Assembly: GCA_949130485.1 (NCBI GenBank)
Contig: OX422183.1
Span: 18,197,934-18,261,933, forward strand
Length of the DNA: 64,000 bases
Source: Agelas oroides
Taxonomy: Eukaryota; Porifera; Demospongiae; Agelasida; Agelasidae
Direction: 5' to 3'
A program made the translations under genes and the position numbers. Positions 24,787 through 35,142 of the stretch are shown piece by piece. The notes below the pieces were generated by a model that was not told the DNA's origin, ran no database searches, and saw only the letters and a program-made list of their open reading frames with translations. The stretch's first letter is position 1. The number at the start of each line of letters is the position of its first letter.

Positions 24787-27700
24787 TGGCTATCATTCTT
24801 GTTGCTGGTGCTGTTGCTCTCAGGTTGTAATAGCTATCGACGATGGTCACATGGCAGGCATGTATTGTGTTGTTCTGGGCTTCTTTAAACCTCAAAGTGG
24901 TCACAGGTTGGTCACATAATTACACAGGATTAGCAAGAGCATGTAACAATGTGCTCTTGGATTACAAATGAACTATGATAACATAATTATGTGACTGAGT
25001 GGATAGATACCCATAGACACACATAGTTAAATGGGAAGGAGGAATATGATGCTAGCTTGTATTACATGTGCAGCCACTACCACCTTGACCTCCACTCTGG
25101 ATGGGAGACAGACTGCTTGTCCTGGAGAGGTGGTGACCTACACCTGTACTGTGACCCTAGGTTTTCTTATTGATTGGACTGCTGAACCATTCATTGGCGA
25201 GAGCAATCGTCTGCAATTCTCACGTAGCACACCTGCTGAAGACAGAGTTATAGACTGCAGCGATAATTCCACTGTACCATGTGTTGACTTGGACTATCGA
25301 GCCACCCTTACAAGTGTTGGTCCTGTTCAAAATGGTTTTGCAGACATGACTTCTACCTTCAGTTTTACTGCCAGTGCCAGGGTGAATGGCACAGTAGTAC
25401 AGTGCACGGGATCAACTGCAACTGGACAACAGATGGCCAACCGTACTCTGACTGTAGCAGGTATGCTGTATACTTAACGTGCATACGGATTGTGTACTGT
25501 GTGAAGTAATGATGCTTTGGCTTCGCTGGTGTCTCATATTGCATTTTATCCTTCTATTGCAACTCTGAAGTTAGACTATACAGGTGGTGCATGTGCACGT
25601 ATAGCCAACAGCCAACTATCAACTGTACTTCAGAATACCCCCTTTTTTTTGGAAACTTAGTTTTTCTTCCCCTAGGCCTCCCTTCTCCTCCCCAGACTCC
25701 CTCCTCCACTGTTCACCAGTATGGTCGGGACAGTGTGACCCTCACAGTGCAGTGGCAGCCCCCACAGTATGATGGTGGGGCTCCAGTCAACTACACCATC
25801 ACTGTCAGTCCAGGCCTCAGTCCAGTCACCACCAGTGGAACAAGTGTTCCAGTTGCTGTGCCCTACAATGTGATGCACACTGTCAGTATTGTGGCCACCA
25901 ACTGCAATGGGAGCAGCAGTGTTGCCATGGTGACCATTAAAATTGGTATGTTTTCATTCTAATAGAAATCCCATTACTCTTATATAACAAGAGTGTACTA
26001 ACAAGGCTGTCAGAAGTGGTGTGACTGGTAAAGCTAGAGTGCCTTACCACTTTTTGAGAGGTTGAAAAGTTGGTACCTGCATTATTCGGGTTATGACTGA
26101 ATTTTACAACAGAACTGATGGTCATGTGAACAATTGTGGTCACCTAGTGTGAAAGCCTTCAGGTGTCTGTACAAGCCATAAGTATAGACTATAATGTAAG
26201 TAACTAACCTAGCTCTTATGCTGCATTCTAGGAGCTCACTTGATATCCCACCCCAGCTGTATCTGGAATATTGTATACATAATAGTCACAGTAAAGAGGA
26301 CTATTCCTGCACTCACGCAACTTCCTCTTCTTGCACCATTTCTGTTAACTCAATGCTATGCTATTATCTTACTCTTTCTTTCCCACAGTCAACTGTAGTG
26401 ATCCCACTATCCCTGGTAATGGCTCCATTGATCCATATCAAAACACAACTGCTGGAGCTGAGATATTCTTCAAGTGTGACCCAGGGTTTATTCCAGCTGT
26501 GAGGATGGTAGCAGTGTGTGGAGCAGATGGGAGGTGGAGCCCTAACCCTGCCACTTTTGTGTGCACATGTGAGTTAAAAATAATGAGTGAATGGATATGT
26601 ATGGAATCCTTAACACTCTTGTCAGTGTGTTTATTCCTTTCAGTGAGCTGTGGAACTCCCTCTTTTGCTGGCCGTGTGAATGTAGAACCATTCAGCAGTA
26701 CCACAGTAGGCTCAGAGATTGCTTACCAGTGTCAGTCAGGGCTTCTACCAGAGGGAAGGATGACCTCAGGGTGTGGTGGAGGTGGGTTGTGGAACCCTGA
26801 CCCTGCTACCTTGATGTGCAAAGGTAAGATGTATGCATGCAACCAGGTAGCATTACTAGGCAAACTAACGTTTGTGGATTTGCATGATCTTAAAAATCTG
26901 GACACTTAAAAACTTCCTTCATTATGTAGCAAATTGTGGAGTTCCAAGACCTCCTGGAAATGGAAGTATTGTAAACTATACTAGTACAGTGGAGGGGTCA
27001 GCTCTACTCTACCAGTGTAACCCAGGGTTTGGCCCAGTGAGTGAGATGACAGCAGTGTGTGCAGCCAATGGGAGCTGGAGCCATGACCCAGCTGATGTCA
27101 CATGCAGGGAAATAGGTATTTAGGTATCTGGAATACCTGCATACATCAAGTATAGTGTTAAACATTATTAGAAATGAGTCGAGTCCAAACCCTGCTGAAT
27201 TATGCTGCACTGTTGGCAGGTACAAATATTTATTAGTTTTAAACTATCTTCGCTACGTATGATTATTGTGTGCATGTCTTACACACTGCCCATTCAGTTT
27301 ACTCCTCTTGTGAGTGATTTTGTATGACGTGTTGAATGATGCCTGCATAATATTTTCCCATGCAAACACCTTACTTCAGTTGACTGTGGTCCACCTGCTG
27401 TGCCACGTAATGGATCTCTGGAGAGCTACACTAACACAACAGAGGGTTCAGAGGTGTTCTACAGTTGTGACCCAGGTCTGGTTCCAGATGGGAGGATGAG
27501 AGCTGTGTGCACTGGGAATGGGTGGAGTCCAAACCCAGCTGATGTTTGCTGCACTTTTGGTATGTACAAATAGTATGATTGACTCTATGGTTGTTTTGAG
27601 TGATATGTTTTGTCATTGTTTCCCTACTACAGGTGTTATCATGTGCTCATGTTCCACCAGCAATGTCATTACAGCAGTTGTCTCCTGTGCTGTTTCACTC

Positions 27701-27898
27701 ATTATTGCAGCACTGGTTAGTGCTGTGGTACACTACTGTACTGTGAAGAAGAAATGTGATTGCCAGAAGTTCTACTCTCTGACAATAGCTCGCAAGCAGC
27801 AGAAGCAACAACCCGCACCAGTGTATGATGACATTGTTGGACAGTCTCAGAACATTGAACTGAAGGAGAATGTCGCATATGGCCCTGTGCAACAGTAA
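24787..27898 (+). CDS. Receptor gene 5: Ig, FN3, four CCPs, TM, tyrosine tail
   Basis: Exons: probable signal peptide 24787-24823 (WLSFLLLVLLLSG after a split-off Met; 37 bp, phase 0 to 1, weak GTTGTA donor); Ig 25074-25460 (ACPGEVVTYTC, DWTAEP, GTVVQC); FN3 25676-25945; CCPs 26389-26568, 26644-26823, 26930-27115 and 27380-27559; helix and tail 27633-27898 with TAA. Every border is GT-AG and phase 1, and the coding sum with an ATG exon is divisible by three (562 residues). CCPs 2, 3 and 4 match those of genes 7 and 9 one for one. The exon carrying ATG was not located. The tail has YDDI and AYGPV. CCP2 has GCGGGG where the other copies have CGGDG, otherwise it looks intact. Confidence 0.85.
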
Positions 27899-28733
27899 AA
27901 AGTGCATATATGTTAACTAAAAGAATATGTTTCATGCATGTTTCCAAGTTACTTCACACTTACTGGAACAGTTGTCTTCCCTCTTTGATGAGACTCATGG
28001 AGGGTCTAGGAGCTCAATAGTGAGGACATAGAGTGATCTATTTATTGTATGTGTATATACGAGATGGCAAAGCCAAGAGTAATATGTGTGTAACATACGT
28101 AGTAGTGATAGATCTAACATTATACGTAGTGTTGGAACTATAATTGTGAGCAAAATTTGTAGTACTGTATATGACCTTTTAGTGGCCAATTAAAGTTAGT
28201 TTCATACAGTGTCACAGTTATTACCAAAGCTTGATGGAAGGGTTCCAAGTGACAGCTACAATGGGACCCACATTACGACAACTAGCTATAGTGAAGTCAT
28301 CAGGTGTGTTTGCACAAAGTTCAACATCAGAGTTAGACTTGCTCTCAGGCTCTCCCCTGGTGCAGGGGCTACATCAAAGAAGTTTAGTTACATGTCAACA
28401 TGTAGTCTGGAGACAAGACTGAAGGAACATACTGGGAGGAGATGGTGATGCTGGACCATTCACTTGAGGACCCCACACTGAGATTGTAGATAAGAAGCAA
28501 ACATTTTCTGGTGTTGTTCCAAGGCTTTCTCTTGGTCCATTTTTTTTTTATCACTTGCAGTACTGCAAGTGATAAAAAAAGGATGTTGGTGAAGGTCTAG
28601 GAATGTGGCTAGAAATCTCCATTTAATATGATTATTGAGCAGAAGAACAAAGGAAATTAGTTGAAATGTATAGCTACAACACTTTTGAAAGAAAACTTTC
28701 CTTGTATAGCTAATCTAATGTTTTATTGCAAGG
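27899..28733. other. Spacer between genes 5 and 6
   Basis: No exon recognised; contains the palindrome at 28543-28580. Confidence 0.4.
28543..28580. repeat. Perfect 38-bp palindrome
   Basis: Arms of 19 bp with no spacer: TTTTTTTATCACTTGCAGT and its exact complement. It lies about 450 bp before the gene 6 start exon. Confidence 0.9.
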
Positions 28734-29001
28734 CCTGGGACAGTGTGTGACCACATTTGTCTCACTAGTACCATCATCCTGACCTCAAGTTCCATTGGTT
28801 GGAGGAAGATCCAGTTTAAACAACTAGTGTTGTTCTGATGGCAAATGACAAGCAATACTTCAACAGAGCTAATTATTGTAAGTCATATGCATGATGCTCC
28901 CTGCAAGTATATGTAGCCAAGAACAATCTGCTATGACGTCATATGCTTGGCTTACATTGAGACAAGATTCTATGTAAACTCACCTTGGAAGTTCTATCAT
29001 G
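28734..29001 (+). promoter_or_regulatory. Gene 6 upstream region, conserved block inverted
   Basis: The upstream tag GGGACAGTGTGTGACCAC is at 28737. TGACGTCA, a perfect CRE-type palindrome, is at 28934-28941. It is followed by GCTTGGCTTACATTGAGACAAG, the reverse complement of the CTTGTCTAAATGTAARCCAAGC block of genes 2, 7 and 9. The ATG at 28999-29001 abuts donor GTGAGT. The block is therefore turned around in this copy. Confidence 0.5.
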
Positions 29002-31485
29002 GTGAGTGTATGAAAGGATGGTCACTTCCAGAGCATGTACTCCAGAAAAAGGTGTGGCTAACATTGTTCAATACACTATACAACATGAAACAGTCATGCC
29101 CAACTTATAGGTTACATGAGACTTAAATGTGCGATTGTGAGCCGCCATAGCAAGCATGTTTTAGTCAGATTTTGTGATCCTAGTTGCAGCCATAAGCACA
29201 GTGCTTGTGGGCTAGAGTTATGACCCCAGTCAGTAGGGTCACTAATTTGCCATCTGAAGAGCAAGTTTTGACTTCTAAAATGATGACAGAATTTAACATG
29301 GCTGGTAACAGTTGTACATGTGGCAATTATGTCTTTGTGCAGGAGTGTTATAGCCTATACACTGTGTACCATAGTGTGACACTGTGTACCATAGAGTGGC
29401 AAATCACTGAAACACTGTTGTACTCCATCTTTGAAAGGATTTACTTCCTAGTAGCTATGGCATTGATCACTGTTATAGTTACCTGGGAAAATTCCTCACA
29501 TCTCCCACCAACATACGGTATATACCCAGCAGCTGGTCAGTAGTCTTGCAGGATACTGCTCAACATCAACATGAGAGACCATTCATACATTGCAACTTAT
29601 TGCCAGAGTGGTGTTGTTATTTTATTATTCAGGTGGCAATTTTCAGCAGCTTTTTCTGCTGCTGATCTCAGTGATCTGTTTTCAACATGCTACAGGTATG
29701 CAGTTTATAGCACTGGCTACACAGCCTGGTACACCATATGATGATGTGAAACCTTGTGTGCACCAGTTAATGCTCTGATGAAACATAATTAATGCTCTAA
29801 ATGTGCATGTGTGTACATTGTGACAGTTATGATCACTTGTAGCAGCAATTTAAAAAACCCCACAAGGACAGCTGCACAAAGAGACTTAGCTACCTTCAAA
29901 ATGTTTATGTTGCTGCCTTTCTGGCAGGAAATGGCAGTTCACATCTCCCTGTCGCTCCAGTGAAGCTGATGAGGCCTGGCGATGTGTCCCGTGAAGAGAA
30001 TGACTTTGTATCTTATCTAGGCCTGCGTTTTTATAAAGGGAGATGGGGGTTGTGGTGTTGTAATTGTGACCATGCTAAGATGTGCATGTATATACAGTGA
30101 TGTGATGTATGTTGTCTTGGATGTGCAGCTACTGTTGTCCTGGACTCCAGTGTGGGTATGTCCTGGGGAAATGGTGACTTACACCTGCACTGTCACACAG
30201 GGGTTTCTTCTGGACTGGATTGTTGAACCATTCCTTCTGACCACTGCTCGTATCCAATTCACAAGTACTACACCCATTGGGAGCAGGTTGGACTGCAGTA
30301 CTTTTGCAGCTGTACAGTGTGAAGACTTTGAGTTTGTGGTCACCTTCACAAACACTGCCAACCCTACTGTTGTAATGAGTACTACTCTGGTTGATATAAC
30401 CTCTACCCTGACATTCACTGCGATTGCCAGACTGAATGGGACAGTGGTGCAGTGCAGAGGATCAACTGCAGCTGAATTTCCAATAACCAACAACAGTCTC
30501 AATGTTGCAGGTGTATCCATAATGCATGTTTATGTTGCTTTTCAAATGTTTCTTGGTGCTTAGCAACTGAAACTCTGGCACATAATTTATGGGATCGTCA
30601 AATTAACCTATAGTTACAGCATGTATTGCTTGCTGGGTTTTATGTACAACATTTACGTGTAAGGTTTATTGGTTACATGTACCTTGGTGTCAATTCCAGA
30701 GTATTAACCGTATTACTCGGGAAGTAATCAGCCATAGGATCTTACTGCTGATGTCAGATAACCATCATTTGATCTCGTGCAGATGGCTGAAGAGTAGCAT
30801 TGGACAAAACTAAACTTATACATTTTGGATACAATTAATGCTAGCTGTTAAAAATAAGAGCTTACAACTTACTCACCACTGGTTCAGCAGATATGCAGTA
30901 CTTACCCTCCACTTCTCGTCCCTCATAGTTTCGTCAAAAAAAGAGGAACTACAAGGAAATTAAACAGGGGCCTATTGACATATAATTTCATTCCCATACC
31001 ATGCACTGCATGACAAATATCAATATGCTGTATAGTGAAGCCCTGTATAGTTTTCCAAATGATAGAGTCTAACCCTGTTTTCTGTAAGGCAAGTTCCGCA
31101 AGTAACCTATGAAAATTTGGTTGGTGAACTACTACCGTGGTGGTCATGCCATTGTCAAACAAAATGGCTGTATATGACTGTTCGTGCCAGCTGGGCACTG
31201 GCATGGCTTAATAGCTTTCTGCAAATGTATATTACCTGGAATGCCTACCCAATGGTAGTATTGACCGAAAAGGAGGGGGGAGGTGGGATCTGCAGTACCA
31301 ACTTACAACTGTTATAGTATATATTGGTTGATATCTGCATGTCTGTATACGTATCCAAAGAAACCTGCTGTATAATGATGAAATGCTATAATCTATGGCT
31401 AGTGCTACAAGCATACCTAGCTAGCTAGCTGCAAATTTTTTTAAAGTAATTTTCTGTCATGAGAATTGTAACGCCTTACCCACAG

Positions 31486-32832
31486 AACTTCTGACCACAG
31501 TATACACAAATGAAGGAAATGAGTTTTTTGTTGGGTTTTTGGAGAACCACCCATATTTCCCTTCTAATAGCGATGACTTCTTCTTCATCAGTACTAACCA
31601 GTCAGGGAGTGTGGTGCCAGTAAATGTCACTGTTAAAGGTGGCGACAGCAGGATCCTGAGAGCTAACCCAGGAGTGACTAACACCCTTGCAGTACCCAGT
31701 GTGGAAACCAGAATGCCACCTCAGGGTGTCCACATCCTGGCAGCAGATAGTGATGAGATTACACTGATTGGCGCAAATGAAGAATTCTTTTCAGTTGATG
31801 GGTTTCTTGCTCTTCCTTGCCCACGGCTACCAGTAGAACATTACAACTACTATACTGTGTCTATTCCACCCTCTACTAGTGATGTTGTATTGATAACTTC
31901 ACACAGTGCCATTCTGATTGTCTCCTGTAATGATGATACTCAAGTTACTTTCACCCCCACTGAGACTGTTATAAACCCACGGCACTCAGATTCCACGATC
32001 TCTGCTGGAACTAACACAACAGTCACCCTAGCAGAAGCACAGCCCCTCTACATTCAAAGCAGAGGTGACTTAACCGGTACTCACATAGTTTCTGATCAGC
32101 CCATCTCACTCTTCAGTGGTCATGAATGTGCATACAGTCCTCCCACTCAGGGAATACAGTGTGATCACCTTGTGGAACAAATACCACTGACTTCCACCTG
32201 GGGGAGGATCTTCCTCACTGCTCCTTCAGCAGACAGAAAAACAGGAGACATTTTCAAGATTGTGGCATCACAGGAGAACACTACAATTAACATCACCTGT
32301 GTTAATCAAGCTGCATCTTTGGACACACCTACAGCTCCAAAGTTCACCATAACATTGGAAGCTGCTGGAATTTCTTGGAACTTTACAGCTCATGCTACTG
32401 AATACTGCAGCATTGAAGCAAGTAAACCCATTCTTGTTACCCTGTTTGGTGTTGGAGATGCAAACATTGGTGTGGATACCTACATGACACTTGTTCCTGC
32501 TGTTAGCCAGTACCGAAATGACATTCAGTTTTCAGTGGTAAGTAGTAGCTTCATAGGGTTTGCTCAATCACACTGGGCCAACATCTTTGTGACTCCCACC
32601 TATTTTCATCCAGCAAACATCACATTGGATGGGGTGCGTGGATCTCCAGATGGGTGGGTTGCCATTCATTGTAGCAGTGGAGATGTTTGTGGATATGCTA
32701 GGCAGATGCTACTGCATGGAACCCATTCTCAACTCATCAGGCATGACAACCTAGCAGCTTCCATTGGTGTGATCATATATGGCTCAATTGGTCCCAAGGC
32801 ATACGGTTATCCAGGAGGGTTAAGACTGTCTG
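31486..32832 (+). CDS. IgGFc-binding-protein-like domain exon
   Basis: This single 449-codon open exon is bordered by acceptor CCCACAG and donor GTAAGC. Its text matches the N-terminal IgGFc-binding family (Pfam IgGFc_binding as recalled). Cysteines occur in SLFSGHEC, QGIQCDH, NITCVNQ, EYCSIE and HCSSGDVCGYARQM. It would be extracellular. Phase 1-1 makes it exchangeable with the Ig, FN3 and CCP exons around it. A truncated duplicate is at 50612-50790. Confidence 0.75.
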
Positions 32833-32880
32833 GTAAGCTAGTGAACTATATTTTATTCTTTGTTTCTTAGTTTCTTTGTT

Positions 32881-32881
<1 letters not shown>

Positions 32882-32911
<30 letters not shown>
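32882..32911. repeat. Poly(T) run
   Basis: Thirty uninterrupted T, shortly after the IgGFc-like exon; possibly the tail of a minus-strand retroposed sequence. Confidence 0.9.
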
Positions 32912-32913
<2 letters not shown>

Positions 32914-33089
32914 ATTCAATTTCCTTAGCCAGTACCGAAATGACGTAAAACAGCGTAACTACAATAATTATTGTTGCAATGTAGTAACTAGCTATGTATA
33001 CATACATACATAGAAGGTAGCAATTTGACCCAGCTGAGTTTGACAGTATATTTTCACATAATTTTTTCATTTATTTGTCCTACTGCCAT

Positions 33090-35139
33090 GTAGTTGAGTG
33101 AACAGTGGACCTGGATGGAAGACAGTTGCCCAAGTATGTAGTTGGACTACTACTAGAATATTTGTGAAGTTCTCACGGCTTTTATAACTTTAGGATGATT
33201 AATGATTGAATTTACAGACATTGCTGCATGAGTACAGTGGACAACGTACACTGGTCAAGAAATTTGTAATTCCAACAAATGCTACCACATGCTATACAGC
33301 AATGACCACTGTATAGTGTGTTGAAAACAATTTGTTTCATATACAACTGCAGTAGTTATGCACAGCAAGACTAGATATTCTGTACTCTGATTAAGGTATT
33401 TTTGAGAGTATTACACCCACCCATTCATTGCACACAAAACATTTTCCGATAGTATAGTATTATAAAGCTGATGGGTAGCAGCCCTTTGAACATTTGTAAT
33501 AACTTCAGATGGAAATTACAGTAATAGTTTACGTAACATACTTTATGGGACCAAAAAGCTGGGAGGAGCCTGGGTACATTATGCATCCAAGAAGCTGGGT
33601 AGCAGCCTGGGAACGACACCAAACAGATTTTGACGCTCAACAGATTTTGTATTTCTTGCTCACTATTAACATACCAGACCAGTTGGCAATTGGGACAATG
33701 TCTGATTGCAACTTTGATCCAGCTCTAGCTGTGGAAATGATTATTATTCACCTAACATTGCCTACTACAGGTATTATACTAAACCTTTGATCTCACATCT
33801 CAACTGGACTTACAGTTGCTTGTGAAACAGGTACCAGATTGCTGTTTGTTAATCCACAGCCAGTGTGTGTCAATGAAAAACCCACTTCTGCTGACTGGTC
33901 AAACCACACACTACCACAGTGAGCTCAGAGAAAATCGAAAAGCAAAATGTGTGGAGAAGATGAAATGTGAAGCCCAGACCCCTCCAAATGACATGCTTGC
34001 ATAGCGGTATCAACAATAGCATCAGTGCAGGCCAACAATAGCATCACCAACAGCTGGTATAGTTGGAGATTACAGCATGCAGCCTCAGAACATTGAACTG
34101 AAGGAGAATGTTGCATATGGCCCTATGCAGTAGTAAATTTATACTTTAGCCTATACAGCTCTGATTGAATATTGCCCTGCGGAACAGTAAATTTTAATCA
34201 AGGTTATACCTATTTTGACTAAGGATTTGATGAGGTGATTTTATAGCCTTGTTCTCATGCTCTACCCACTAAGGAGAGCCTGGGAACATAGCTAGTGATT
34301 TTATAAGCACCTATAAAGTTCTGTATTACCTTGGTTGTGAGTTTTTGCAGTGTTATGGTAGCTATACAAGTGTACACATTGCATAGAGATGAACATCATT
34401 GGGAAGTTGACACAACTCAGTGCCATGAGAATTGTAGGGCAGTGTAAAATCTTCAGATGCCACTCTAGATATGTTGATACATAATACAGTAACCACAGTT
34501 CCCCCAACAACTATAAACAAGCCATACAACCATTTTCCTGTGAATTGGCTACCCCAATTCCATAAGTGAAACACCAACTGTAGCAAAAAAGACTTGAAGG
34601 CCTTTACAGTATAGCTGGATTTCTGCTAAGTAACAACCATCTCTGAGCTCAGTTGCTGTGCAGTAACACTATAACAGCACTATGGATTGGGAACAGAAAT
34701 GTCTCTTGAGTATTTCAAAGCCTGGGACACTGCTCTGTGGAAACGTGTAGCTAATACCCTGGGACACTGTGTGACCACTTCTACTGTCACACTTGGGGAG
34801 TTCCATCATCCTGAACTCAACTGGTTTGAGGGTTATATGTGCTAGTTGTCATCAATTTGGGGAGTTATAGTGTTGATCAGATCACTCTTTTGGTTTACAC
34901 TCAAATAAAATACTCATTGGATACCAGAGGGATAACAATTTGTACGGTGCTCCTTTATTAATATTCACAACAGCTAAGTAGCTAATTAAAAGAAAGTGAG
35001 TTTACACAGGACCTTGTCTAAATGTAAACTAAGCACTGATGATGTCATAGTCACATCGATCTAGCTAGCTAGCTACCAGATCAAGAAGTTTGAAGTCAGT
35101 TTGAGTGACAAGACCAAGCTAGGGGTTGGCAGTTCTATC
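33090..35139. repeat. Segmental duplication, copy 1 (with 51270-54128)
   Basis: Blocks in the same order as 51270-54128: GTGAAGTTCTCACG, AAGCTGGGTAGCAGCCTGGGAACG, the CCP relic, the tail relic, CCTGGGACACTGCTCTGTGG, and the promoter block of the next receptor gene. The pair therefore shares the decayed 3' end of one receptor plus the 5' region of the next. Confidence 0.7.
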
Positions 35140-35142
35140 ATG
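34759..35142 (+). promoter_or_regulatory. Conserved 5' region and ATG exon of gene 7
   Basis: CTGGGACACTGTGTGACCAC at 34759, GTTTACACAG then CTTGTCTAAATGTAAAC near 35002-35028, CRE-like TGATGTCA at 35040-35047, then the shared leader and CTATCATG followed by donor GTGAGT. ATG at 35140-35142 is the last codon of the exon. Confidence 0.55.

Larger units (their letters stand above)
28999..34136 (+). pseudogene. Receptor gene 6: Ig plus IgGFc-like domain, decayed 3' end
   Basis: Exons: ATG 28999-29001; signal peptide 29647-29695 (QLFLLLISVICFQHATG); Ig 30129-30510, 382 bp and so one base out of phase, the extra base lying in GTGTGGGTATGTCC near 30155; a large exon 31486-32832 (449 codons, phase 1-1) without stop. 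The large exon resembles the N-terminal domain of IgGFc-binding protein: EFFVGFLENH, GSVVPVNVTV, VSDQPISLFSGHEC, DHLVEQIPLTSTWG. After it come only decayed pieces: a CCP relic at about 33859-33996 and a tail relic at 34078-34134 (NIELKENVAYGP) with no membrane exon. The frameshift and lost 3' exons suggest a pseudogene, though the 1.3-kb open exon is well kept and might be used in a secreted form. Confidence 0.6.

Noticed and set aside
25672-25878. Antisense open frame conserved over FN3 exons of several copies (also 16097-16324 and 38613-38819)
   Set aside because: Its conservation follows from conservation of the sense FN3 exon, and it has no start or splice features of its own.
29632-29695. 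Upstream acceptor for the gene 6 signal exon giving a 63-bp exon
   Set aside because: In phase 0 it meets TGA, and its length does not restore phase 1. The acceptor at 29646 gives a clean 49-bp signal-peptide exon.
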